This document shows, piece by piece, positions 35,616 through 55,965 of a DNA stretch of 64,000 bases. Origin of the DNA: Chlamydomonas reinhardtii (lineage: Eukaryota > Chlorophyta > Chlorophyceae > Chlamydomonadales > Chlamydomonadaceae); NCBI RefSeq assembly GCF_000002595.2, contig NC_057010.1, forward strand, positions 5,199,519-5,263,518, read 5' to 3'. Position 1 is the stretch's first letter. Each line of letters opens with the position of its first letter. Under the pieces are notes generated by a model. It made no database searches. It worked only from the letters and a program-made list of their open reading frames with translations, and was not told the origin of the DNA. Both the position numbers and the translations under genes were made by a program.

Positions 35616-38600
35616 ACACACACACACACACTCACACACACGCACGCACCAGGTCCCGATGGCTGACGGTTGGGTGAAGGTACGCCAGGGCCCGTGCGAC
35701 GTCAATGGCGATATCAAGCACCTGCACCGTGCACAAAATGGACACAACACGCGCTCAAGCAGGCGCTAGGGGACACGTCCCGGCCAGCAGCATACCTCAC
35801 TCAGCTTCATTAGCCACGCCAACCCTGCCGGACTGGACCTAAAGCAGGTACTCCTTCGTCTTTCAGCGTTTTTACACTGTGTTCCATTCACGAGCGTGCG
35901 CGTCTGTCCGCGCAAGCGCGGTTTGCTTGGTAGCGGATAAAACTACCCCAGCGACCACACCCCACCCGGCCTCACCATGACCAGGGGCAACGCGCGGCTG
36001 CTCATGGGGCAGTAGGGGCTGCAGGGGCCGCTGCCCTGCGCGCCGCAGGTGCACACACGGCCGATGTCGCCGTGCAGCAGCTGCGCCAGGTTCAGCTGCA
36101 TTAGCTCCATTACCTGTGTGGCAAAACAAGTTCTTAGCACATAAAAAGATTGCGGTTTGAGAGCTCTGAGCGCGTGAAAGAATGACGGGCCATTGAGACG
36201 ATGCTTGCAGTGGCGTGGGGCTCAGGGAGACGGGGGCCTGACGCAAGGGGGACCCACCATGCAGAAGCGCGGCGGCGTTAGGCAGACCGCCAATAGCTTC
36301 ACGATGTTTGGGTGGTCGACCCGGCTTAGGACCTGTCATGTTGCACACGTGTCGCACGGTGGTCACACGAAGGCAAACCATTTTTATAGTAACAGCCTTG
36401 CGTCCTGGATTCCGGAGTCATAGCGCTGCCACTTGACTGGCGACCACGACCACCCCCCGCGAAGATGCTCTGCCCACCCTGGCCCATTGAAACACGCTGC
36501 ACGCGCTTACCTCCACTTCCGCACACAGGCTGTCTACCACCTCCTTGTCGTTGATGGCGCCCTCTGTTGCAAATTCGCTGGAGAACACCTGTGCGCGTCG
36601 CGGCCACGGTTCGTGCCGGTGCGGTGTTAAGATGTCGCATCTATGATTTGTTCATGGACAGAGCGCGGGCGGCGAACGAATGGCAGAGTGGCACTCTCAT
36701 AACTGACAATAATGCCAACGACGCTGGCATTCGGGTACAGCATCATGCTGGGTGCGCCATCACCGTACGCAGTTTAAGACTGGGAGCTGCAAGTGGGCGC
36801 GCCTTTCCTCTTGAACACCTCCGAACACCCCCATTACCGACCTCGCGGCTCTCACCTTCACAGCCACTTCGCGCCCTTGATAACGGCCTCGGTAGACCCG
36901 CCCAAAGGAACCCTTGCCCAGCAGGCCGTTGGGCACCAGCGTGACGTTGAGGCCGGCCGCCACGCCCGTGGCATCCTCCGCCTGCTCCGCACGCCGCTGG
37001 GCCTCACACTGATGCTGCTCCTGTTCCTGCTGCCGTGCCTGGCTGCTCTGCTGCTGCTCGGACTCTGGCTGCTGGTGCTGCAGCAGGCGCGAGTCGGCCG
37101 CTGCCGCCGCCGACGATGTCGCCGCCGCCGACACCAACCCGCCGCCAGTCGGCGTTCCAACCGACGGAGCGGACCCTTTGCTAAAACCTGACCCCGGCGC
37201 CTTGTCGAGGGCAGCCGTTAGCGCCGCCAGCCGAGCGCTGCCCTTCAGCCCCGGCGCACCGGGGTCAACTGGCGGGGCGGCGCCGTCGGCGGTGACGAGC
37301 GACACGCTGGGGCGGCGCGGCGTGAGCTCTGTTACTATCTCCGCCGCCGCAAGCTCCTGCCCGAGCTCGGCAGCGTGTGCAGCCGGTTGCGCCGCCGGTG
37401 GCGACGGGCACTTTTCGGGGTGAGACGGCGGCAGCGTCAGCAGCACCTTTTCGTAGCCAGTGCCCTGAGACGACGAGACGTCCCTGCGTGCGTGCACAGA
37501 CAGCAAAGTGGCCGCGCGCGTTGGAGCCAGGCGTGCGAATGTAAGTGCTGCCATGCATGGATTTCCTGGGTTGTGGCACTGTGGGCAGGTCGCACCAAGG
37601 AACTGCGCTTCGGGAGGGAAGCAGGCAGTCAAAGAGGCTGAGGCACACAGCTGCGGTGCTATAGCGCAGGTTGGCGAGCGAGCATGACACACGGTGCTGC
37701 ATGTACGACACGTGGCATCCGCGGGCCACCCGCATTCGCAACACGTACCTTTCACTTTGCCCGGTGCTGATCGGCTGAAACACAGGCTCGCCATCGCCTT
37801 TGCCCGAACCGCGTCGCTGCTGCTGCCCATGAAACGCGTGCTGCTGCTCCTCCAAGTCGACCGTGTCGCCTGGAAGCTTGGTCAGCCCGCCACCAGCTTC
37901 TGAATCCATTCGTTGCAGCTCCAGCTGCTGCCTCTGCTGCGCGTTGCGTCGCCGCACTACAATCGCCCAAACTGCTGCCGCGATAAGGAGACCTGCATGC
38001 ACAAAATACGCAAGGCAAGGGTCCATTTGGGAAGCCGGCGCCGCAGATGCGATGTGTGCAAGGTCTACAGCGTGAACTTCCTTCGGACATGCCGCCATGC
38101 CTGGCGCGGCTCACCTCCGGCCACGCTCCCAACGACGGCCCCCGCCACGACGGCAGTATCCGCCGATGACGAAGATTGGTGTGGTGCTGGGGCTGAAGGT
38201 GCGCCGGCGGCAGTGGCTACCGCACCGCTACCGTTCGTCTGCACGCCCACCCCAAAGTAGGTGTACAGGCAGCCGACGGGGCCGTATGCATGGATGCATG
38301 CATCGTCAACGACACCCTCGCAAAGCCACAGCGCCCGCTTGTACACCATCTGCGGCGAAGCAGAGCGGCATGCAACCCGGCGGTAAGGGCGGCATCATAC
38401 CATACTGTGGACTTCAGTGTGAAGTGGACTGCACCAAAACGAGTGTGGCGGCCCATTGCACGTGGAGTCGGCATAAAAGCAAATGCGAGTTGCACCCGTG
38501 CGGCTACACGCGTGCGGCGTAACGGCGCTAGATACAGTGCTTGCTTGTGACTTACCGTGATGCCTGACTTTTCAAGCTTGCCCGAAGGGCTGCGCGCATA

Positions 38601-39312
38601 CGCGCTACTCATGTAGTCCACAAACAGCCCCATGAGTGCATAGCACCGGTCCAACGGCGGCGCTGCCGCGGTGACCGCTGACACGGTGCCGCCGGCGCCG
38701 TCGCCACTGTTCCCGCTGACGCTGCCTTGCGTGCCGTTCACACAGGCAGGGGCGGCGGCGGTGCTGCCGAGGGTGCCGTTGGCGCCGCCGTCGCCAGCGC
38801 CTACTAGGGTGGCGCCTGCTGCGCCGCTCACGAGGTCTGGCGGCAACCTATCGAGCAGCTGGAATGTTTGGGCATCCGATGAGCCATCGGCCCGAGGTGT
38901 CGATGTGACCGCCGCCCTGCGCAAGCAAACAGCGTTATTCACGCAATACGCTGCAGCCAAAGGTTGTGTGTCTGTCTATCAGGCTGTGGGCTACACAGCT
39001 GTTGAGCTCAGTACGACGGGCATCCAAAAACGGCGCCGGCGGTCAAACGAAACCCGCGACTCACATTAGTACAGTACGCGGAAAGCACCAACGGATTGTC
39101 AGGGCTGCTTCCTCCACCAGCTGTGTGCGAGCTGCGCTCGAATCCTGTGTTAAGCAGACAGCATTCGTTTTTGCAGGTCCTGTGTTAAGCAGACAGCATT
39201 CGTTTTCGCAGGCTATTGATGGTTTTCGCACGAGCGAAGCGGGCAGTCGGAAGCCAAGGGTTTCCTGCCCTCGGAGGAACTGGGTGGGCCCCGAGGTGCG
39301 TGTGTGTGTGTG

Positions 39313-39365
<53 letters not shown>

Positions 39366-40784
39366 GCGCAGAGTTGCATGGGGCCCATGCGCGGCATGGG
39401 CCGACGTGCCCGGTGAAGTAGCGGGGCGCTGGTTCGTGCTCGCTATTTTGCGTATTTCCTTCTGTCAGTACTGAAGCCGTCGTCCCTGGCTACGCTCTAT
39501 CTTTGCATGGCCATGCGGCGGTCCGGGCTCGCCCTGCCCAGGATACACGACAGCGAACCCGGTGCACAGTCTATTTTGCTGCACAAGAAGCATCTAGCAT
39601 GGAAACTGACACGCATTCGCCACCCCGCCATGCGTTAAGCATCCGCGACAAAAAAACTCCTTGAAGCCGGCTCATTTGCGCGCCGCAGAGGCAGGGTGTA
39701 CGGCATCGTTGCAGAGGGGCCAGCCTATCTAGACTCACGGCCCAGGATTGAGTCTTTGCAAACCTGCTTACGTCACTCACCCCTGCAGTCAGCATCTGAA
39801 TGCCCGACCCTGTGTTGGTGCCGGTGGTCCAGTTTGTGAGCACCAGCCACCGGAAGGCCACAACGACCCCATTGCCGAGCAGCACCTGCATGCGGCATGC
39901 CCCGTTCAAGAGGCAACAGCATAGAACGCCGAACATGCACACACGGGAGACCAACGCAGACCAACGCAGCCAGCAAAAGCGCATGACCGACACAATGACG
40001 TGTTTGGGATGTTCACCACTCTAAACCCATATGAAACTAAAGGCACGGCGAGCCACGCCGGCCCGGTGGGCCCTGTCGATGCTATGGGGGGAGATGAACA
40101 CGTCTCTTCATGAAGTCCCAAGCTGCCAGTGCCCAGAACCCCACGCTAGTACCCTGCATGTCTCACCTTCCTGCAGTAGAGCCGCAGTTGGTCGACACAT
40201 GGAAACGAGAGCATAAGCGTTAAAGCGGATGATAAGAGTTTCAGGACAGGAACACACGTCAGCGCTTGACGCACGTTCCAGAACCAGCATGGCGCATTAA
40301 CGCACCGTTGTACATAACCCAGGTTTAATGTGGCCCAGGAGCTCCGACTCGGCCCACGAAGCGTCAAATTGCGCTGCAGGATGAGCGGGAGCTCATACCT
40401 ACGAGGTGGAGCAAAAGGGCGCCGGTAAAGCTGCCGTGAAGGGAGGTGTGCGAGACCGACAACCGTGGGCGGCCGTGCCTCAGGGCGAGTATTTTCCCTG
40501 CTCCTTGAAGCTCACCCATTCCAGTCATTTTCAGCAACCACCAGCTCCCGGGTGGTTACCACCAGCTCTGCCACAGCCGCGTCGGCGGACGCGGAAAGCA
40601 GTGCAATTTGCTCGACCAGCGTTCGCCCATCGCGAACTTCCCGCGTTTCGACTGTGGCTTCCGTAGGCGAGTTACCGCACAGAAAATAAAGAGATAGAAG
40701 GCACAAGCGGAGCCTCCGACCGACGCCTTTGTTGTGCGCAGTTGCGTCACAGGCAACCATGCCTATAACTAATACTAAACACAT
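34309..40784 (-). CDS. Receptor-like protein kinase, TKL type, single-pass membrane protein
   Basis: Fifteen exons give 1032 residues: 40784-40516, 40398-40167, 39885-39781, 39120-39065, 38916-38556, 38349-38115, 37992-37749, 37483-36856, 36588-36511, 36332-36258, 36113-35976, 35721-35650, 35418-35227, 34953-34834, 34602-34309. The N-terminus (MCLVLVIGMVACDATA) is signal-like. The roughly 400-residue ectodomain has short beta-like repeats (LILQRNLTLRG, WATLNLGYVQ, GNGVVVAFRWLVLTNW), perhaps a beta-helix. One TM lies near 407-432 (AVVAGAVVGSVAGGLLIAAA), followed by RRR. A Gln/Ala-rich linker leads to the kinase: GKGSFG (690-695), VAVK with K710, HRDL (828-831), DFG (875-877), APE (900-902). 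All catalytic residues are intact, so activity is expected. An unusual Cys cluster (C782, C784, C792, C796) sits after the hinge. Ligand unknown. The 56-base exon 4 is the least certain part, chosen because it restores frame. Confidence 0.85.
35583..35644. repeat. (CA)n microsatellite
   Basis: A nearly pure CA run of about 60 bases with a few T interruptions, inside the receptor kinase intron between the HRDL exon and the DFG exon. Confidence 0.95.
39144..39213. repeat. Two 35-bp tandem direct repeats
   Basis: The unit CCTGTGTTAAGCAGACAGCA, extended to 35 bases and ending in TTTTTGCAGG or TTTTCGCAGG, occurs twice back to back with one substitution. It lies in the receptor kinase intron between the exons at 39885-39781 and 39120-39065. 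Confidence 0.9.
39297..39368. repeat. (GT)n microsatellite
   Basis: About 70 bases of GT with scattered C substitutions, in a receptor kinase intron about 85 bases beyond the 35-bp tandem repeat. Confidence 0.95.
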
Positions 40785-42131
40785 AAAACGTGTTGCGTCA
40801 TTTTCGTTGTTGTGCAGGGCTCCCGGCTCAGTTCTGCGTCGACTCACTTCGTTGGCACCAAGCCTTGCTCATAGTACCATACTAACCAGGGGGGGGATGA
40901 AAAGCAGTTAAAGTGATAAAATGCATCCAGTAGCACTCTGTGTAAATAATGTGAATCTCATGACTAGTGACACGCCCACGCCATGATATATGATGGCAGC
41001 CCGTTAGTTCGTGCGCGGGTGCAAGAAGGTGCGTACATGCGTACACGAGCCTCTCTTGTGTTGCCCGAATGCGCGTTCGCAGCGGGGGTGCTGGCGCAGC
41101 ACCTTGGCACGGTGGGGTCTTGGGGTGAGGCCGGGGAGGGTATCCAACCGCTTGTGGTGCTGGCTGGGTGCAGAGCCTCAACGGTGCAGCGTGGTAGGCT
41201 AGGTTCAGTGCTCGTATCTTCCATCTACACTGTAGAAATCTGCCCAAAATCCGCCGAAGGCGGAGAAAAAATTTTGGGTTTGGGTGCCACGCATCTACGC
41301 AGTGTAGACGGTTTTGGCCGGTTTTGGCGCAAAAATGGGGGAAGCGTAGACGTTTTGGGGGGCTTGGGGGCTTAAGTGTAGACGCCGCGGTCAGGGTCAT
41401 CTACGCATGTGTAGATGCCGGGTGCCTGAGGGCATCTACAAGATACGAGCACTGCCTAGGTTGGTGGTGTGGTGAAGACGGAGAAGAGGGATAGTCCGAT
41501 AGAGGCTGGGCTAACAAGAAGCTCCTCGGGGACCCAGGGCCTGAGAGTACGGTAACTACGGTACGGTAAAACGTTGACAGGAGCGGAATAGAGCAGCGGC
41601 AAGGGCGCAAGGCCGGCAATCCAATTCACATTACATCATACGCTCGCGCGCTGCTGGATCGTCTTCTGTGATATTGTCCTCGTGAGAGACAGTGCCGACC
41701 GGGTTTACCCGCGTTGGGCCCTACAAACCATAGGCGCACCCATGAAGCCCCCATACACGTTCGAACCGAAACTACTCTTGGACGGGTCCTGTTGACAGCG
41801 GCCTTATAGCTGTATCCGCCAGCAAGTCCTGCAACCCCGTCTGGCCGTAGGTGCTGTCAGGCCTGAGGAGGAAACACGGTGCGTCCTGAACCTGGAACCT
41901 CCTCGTCCATACTCGCCAGGTAAATGTTATCGCTGGGCGGGGGCATCTGGGGCCCGTGCCATCGCCATGTTCGCGCGCAATGCAACAGTGTGTACCGAAT
42001 ACAGACGATGGCCGGAACCATGGCCGTGTGGCCTGTGCCGGGATACCCGCTGTCAGCCAACACTAAGCTGATCCGTGCTCTTGCCATTCCAGCGCCTAGC
42101 GGCCGTGACGCAAGGCCGGGACCACAGCCCG
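40785..42131. other. Intergenic: receptor kinase upstream region and MIF4G 3' UTR, with a MITE
   Basis: Both neighbours are on the minus strand. The interval contains the MITE at 41206-41454, and a minus-strand TGTAA (TTACA at 41631-41635) that could end the MIF4G transcript. Nothing else coding is supported. Confidence 0.5.
41206..41454. mobile_element. Non-autonomous hAT-like MITE, 249 bp
   Basis: The element starts CAGTGCTCGTATCTT and ends with the exact reverse complement AAGATACGAGCACTG, giving 15-bp perfect terminal inverted repeats. The flanks are GCTAGGTT (41198-41205) and CCTAGGTT (41455-41462), an 8-bp target duplication with one mismatch. An 8-bp duplication plus CAGTG ends is the hAT pattern. 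It has no open frame for a transposase. The interior carries several copies of ATCTACGC / GTAGACG in both orientations, so the whole element can fold. The single change in the target site and intact ends suggest a fairly recent insertion. Confidence 0.85.
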
Positions 42132-45110
42132 CTAGTTCTCCTTCAGGCTGCGCGCCAACCAGGCCATGAAGCGTCGCCGCTGCTCCGCCGCCACAGCCAC
42201 CGCTCTCCCCACAGCAGCAGAGCCCTCCTGGCCCGCCTCACCCGCCTGCACATCCGGCAGCAGCTGCAGCCGCTTCACCAGCGACTCAAACGCCGCCGCC
42301 TCCGCTACCTTGAACTCATGGGCCTCCTTGCCCGCACCCGCCAGGAGGATGCAGGCGCACTGCATGCAGCCCGTTGAGCCGGCCGCAGCGCCGTCCACCA
42401 GGGCCGCGGCGCAGTGCAGCACGATCCGTGGCGTGAGCACAGCACGCCGCAGCAACCCCAGAAGCAGGTGGCACATGCCGCGAGCGCGCGGCAGCGCCGA
42501 GGCTGCGGCCGGTGTCGCCGCAGGCATGTCTGCCCACGCGCGCCGGGCACCGGCCGCCCCGCTGGTGCTTGCAGGCGTGGTGCCGCCCGCGCCCGCAGGC
42601 GGCGGCGAGGGAGACGGCGATATAGCTGCAGTGCTGGCTGCTGCGGGCATGCCTACCCCCAAGGCTCCGGGGCGCAGCGGCTGCGGCGAGACCACCCGGC
42701 CGGCGGCCTCTCCAGAGCCCGAGGCCCCGCTCATGCCGATAGGCGATGCGTTCGGCGTGGACGAAACGGACGCGGTGGGCAGCAGTGCTGTCAAGCACCG
42801 CTCAAAGTGAGTTTGCGCTGTCAGCAGCAGCAGCCTCCGGAATGTCCGGCCTGTCTCAGTCACGCTGCCTGCAGCGCCAGTGTTGGCGACACCCGCTGCT
42901 GCGCCAGCTGGCGACACCGCTGCCGGCGAACTAGCTGCCGGCGAAGATGCTGCGCCCGTCTCAGCCCCCAGGTTCTGCAGGGCATCCGCTGCCAGCCGCA
43001 CGTAGATGTCGCAGGCACGGGACTGCTCATCCCACTGCTGCTGCATCGCCGTCGCCCAGGCCTCATCCGACAAGGGCGCAGCTGTCGCCGCGGGCACGCC
43101 GTCCAGCTCCCCTGCCACGGCGCCGGCACTCGAGGCCACCAGCGCAGCGGCGCCGCCCCAGCAGGGGCACAGCGCGTCGCCGCCTGACGCGGCCACAGCG
43201 CACTCGATTAGCTCATCCGCCATAGCCTGCGTGACAAGGTTAGGTTTGACGTGAGGTTCCACTTACATCCGACCATAGCTTAGCACGGTGCAACTCGCTG
43301 AATCGAATCCAGAATACATTAGTCCCCATTGTGCGGACACCTTCCGTCTGCAGAGCCTGCCTACCTCGAGCGTGGCAGGCGAGTTAGCCACCGACTGCGA
43401 CAGCAGCTGCGCCCGCACGTCCGAGTAGGTGTCGGGCGCGAGGTTCCACATGCCGTCCAGGTTGGTGCTCGAGCCCCGCGATGACATGGCGCCCATGGGT
43501 GTGACTGGCCCGCTGCCGTTCCCGCTCATGCCGGCTACTCGCCTCAGCACCGGGTGCCGCTGCGCCTGTGCCGCCACACCGCCGTTAGGAGTGGGCGGCA
43601 GGCCCGGTGCCCCGCCGCTGCTGGCGCGTAAGCCTGACCCTGGGCCTGCAGCGGCGCGCGTCGCCGAGCTGCTGGGGGTGCCGCTGGCAGACGGCGTCCC
43701 GTTTCCTGACGTCCGCGCTGACCGCGGCTGCTGCGTCCCGCCGTCGTTAGGCACGGCGCCTGAGGGCGCCGAGGCCGGCGCGGAGGCGACCAGCGCCCCG
43801 CCCACGCCCCGCCAGCCCCCCGCCCGTAGCTCTAGCAGCTTGCCTAGCGCAGCGACCACATCTGGCGGTAGGCCGCTGCTGTTGTTGCTGCTGCTGGAAC
43901 AGCTGGCGTGTAACGCCGATAGCTGCTCATACAGGCCGTCCAGGAGCGGTCGGTGCTGCGCTGCCAGGCAGTCGTCCAGCTGTAAAAGCAATCAGTGCAA
44001 TCCGTGTGATGAAATGGGATATGAAGGTGTTCCATCAAAGCTTCAAGGCTAAAGGATGGCTACCGGTTCCAACCCACATCGCTGAGCCCAACCTGCGGAA
44101 GCAAAGCCCCGACCCACCTGCCGCCCCGCGATGGTCAGCGCCTTCGTCAGGCACTCCACCCGCTGCCGCCCCGCCTCCCCAGTCAGCCTGTCGCTGGCCG
44201 CCTCAGGCGCCGCCGCGCCCGCGCCTCCAGTCGACACCAGTAGCAGGCACGACAGCATAATCCTGGAATGCAAAGAGAGGGACGCGAGATCGGTGACCTG
44301 CTGGTGAGTTTCACGTGGCTTCACTGCAATAGGCGGGCCATTAAGGCGGCTGCGAATGCGCTCCCCGCCTCCCCCTTGTCTACCGTGGCCCTCGGTCGTG
44401 CCCGCTCAAGCAGATCCCCCTCTTGCACCTCACGGCGCCCCTCACCTGTCGGTCAGCAGCGCGTGTAGGTACAGGTAGGCCAGGAATTGCAAACTGCCCG
44501 ACAGGGTGGTGGTGGAGCCGGCTTTGAGCGCCGGGGCATCCCCGGAGCCAGCCTGAGACACCAGTCCGCATGCCGCCTCAAACTCGCGCTGGCACAGGTT
44601 CAGCAGCGTCTGTCGGAAATCGATGCGCTTCGCCTTGGCGGCCGCGGTTGTGGCCCCGGGCGGCTTGAATGTGGGCAGGATGGGCGTGAGCGAGAAGCAG
44701 AGCGCGCTGCAAGGACCCGAAAAACGCTCAGGGTCGGACACCGCCCTATCGTATATCCACCGCACGAGGAGCTGGAGTATGTTGAGGGACCCTGCCGGCG
44801 TGAAGCCTACGTGACAGTTGGGGGCAGGTCGGGCAGTAGCATCGGGTGTCGAAAGGAAGGCTGGAGGTAAGGACGCGCCAACGTGCGCCGGCACGGGGTG
44901 CTGATACACATTCTGTACTGACATACACTCACCGACATCGCGAATCTCAAACGCCAGACGCTTCGCCTGGAAATGACCAGGTTTGAGCCGCTCGAGGCAT
45001 GTTGCAACGGCGTTGGATTGAGCCGTCTCACTGCTGTCCGATGCTTCCTTCCGTGCCTTCGGCTGACTGGTCTCCCCGCTCGAGCTCCCGACCGCTGCGC
45101 TCGGCGCCAT
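42132..45110 (-). CDS. Compact eIF4G-like MIF4G-domain protein
   Basis: Five exons give 797 residues: 45110-44933, 44806-44446, 44262-44118, 43979-43365, 43226-42132. Phases join exactly. Residues about 34-280 match the MIF4G domain of translation initiation factor 4G: CLERLKPGHFQAKRL, ILQLLVRWIYDRAVSDP, ALCFSLTPILPTF, QTLLNLCQREFEAA, GSLQFLAYLYLHALLTDRIM, ECLTKALTIAGRQLDD and VVAALGKLLELRAGGW. In eIF4G this HEAT-repeat domain binds eIF4A and RNA. Only about 30 residues precede the domain, and no YxxxxL-phi eIF4E-binding motif is seen there. The second half is Ala/Ser/Pro-rich with a few helical stretches and no clear MA3 domain. It could therefore be an eIF4G isoform, a DAP5/p97-like factor or another MIF4G scaffold. 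The start ATG is the first in frame and fits. Confidence 0.82.
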
Positions 45111-46120
45111 CTGCCACAGCCCTCGCCTACACGCCTCCTGTTACTACTTGGTAATGTCTTTGCTGTATATTTTGCCCTCAATCAATTGCTGGTCGCCTGG
45201 CCCAGGCAAGCTGCCTGCCACCAGTTCCAAGCTTCGCTTTGTGTCAGGGACAGCCAGTATGTGACAGGCAACAAGCTAGATCACTTTGTGCTAATACAAC
45301 AATGTCGTTGCGACTCGTGTTCGCTACCTATCGCACGCGGTGGGCTCGGGGCCCGGCCTGTCTGTGTCCGGCAGCCTTAACATTTGCTATTGCTATTGCA
45401 GGTAGAGTGTATAAATGATACTTATGATAGGCCTGCCTGCAATTCTGCAAAGTCGAACACTCGAACGCCTGAACCAATTGCGGCCCAATGGTGCGGAAGC
45501 TCGTCTACATTCTTAAGTTTGTGGCATGTCCTCACTCATCCGCGCCATGCAGAACTTGCGCAGCGGTAGCGTGCAGCTGCAAAAACAGGACTGAGTGCCT
45601 GACACTGAGTGCCGACCTTGCTGCCCTATATCTTAGCGAGGGATACGTAACTTTATGCAATCATACTTGCTTATTCAACGCCGTTCCAGGTGCAGTTTCA
45701 ACGGAGTTGTCACCCCGGCCGTGGGCACAGCACCAAGTGTAGGCGCATAGACAAGTTGACAACATAAATACATCCAACGCATCACGTACATTGACTTGGC
45801 GTCGGGAGCTTGCACAGCGGAGCCCGGAGCGGCAAGCGGTGGGGAGATCCTCAACCCGCGAGCACACCCCACACCACCGGAGCTTCCGGCTGCACGCCTG
45901 CGTGCCTGCATCTTAGCCGGGGCTCGGCCGGAACAGATTCAGCTGGCGAGCCTTGGGGTTTTGTACGGCAGCAGCTGGGACGCCGCGCTCTCCCAGAGAA
46001 CCCAGAGGCGTCCCTAGAGCAAGGCACAGCCGCGGGGGAAGTGGGACCAGCCGGCTCTGTCACACGGCGGCTGTCAGAGTAAGCGTAGAGTGCGCCCGTA
46101 ATCAACAAGCGCCAGCCGCC
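45111..46120. promoter_or_regulatory. Head-to-head upstream region of MIF4G (-) and PRP2/DHX16 (+)
   Basis: About 1.0 kb separates the two start codons. No gene is supported inside. It probably holds two promoters and both 5' UTRs; part of the region before 46121 is GC-rich, whereas 45150-45780 is AT-richer. Confidence 0.4.
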
Positions 46121-55965
<9,845 letters not shown>

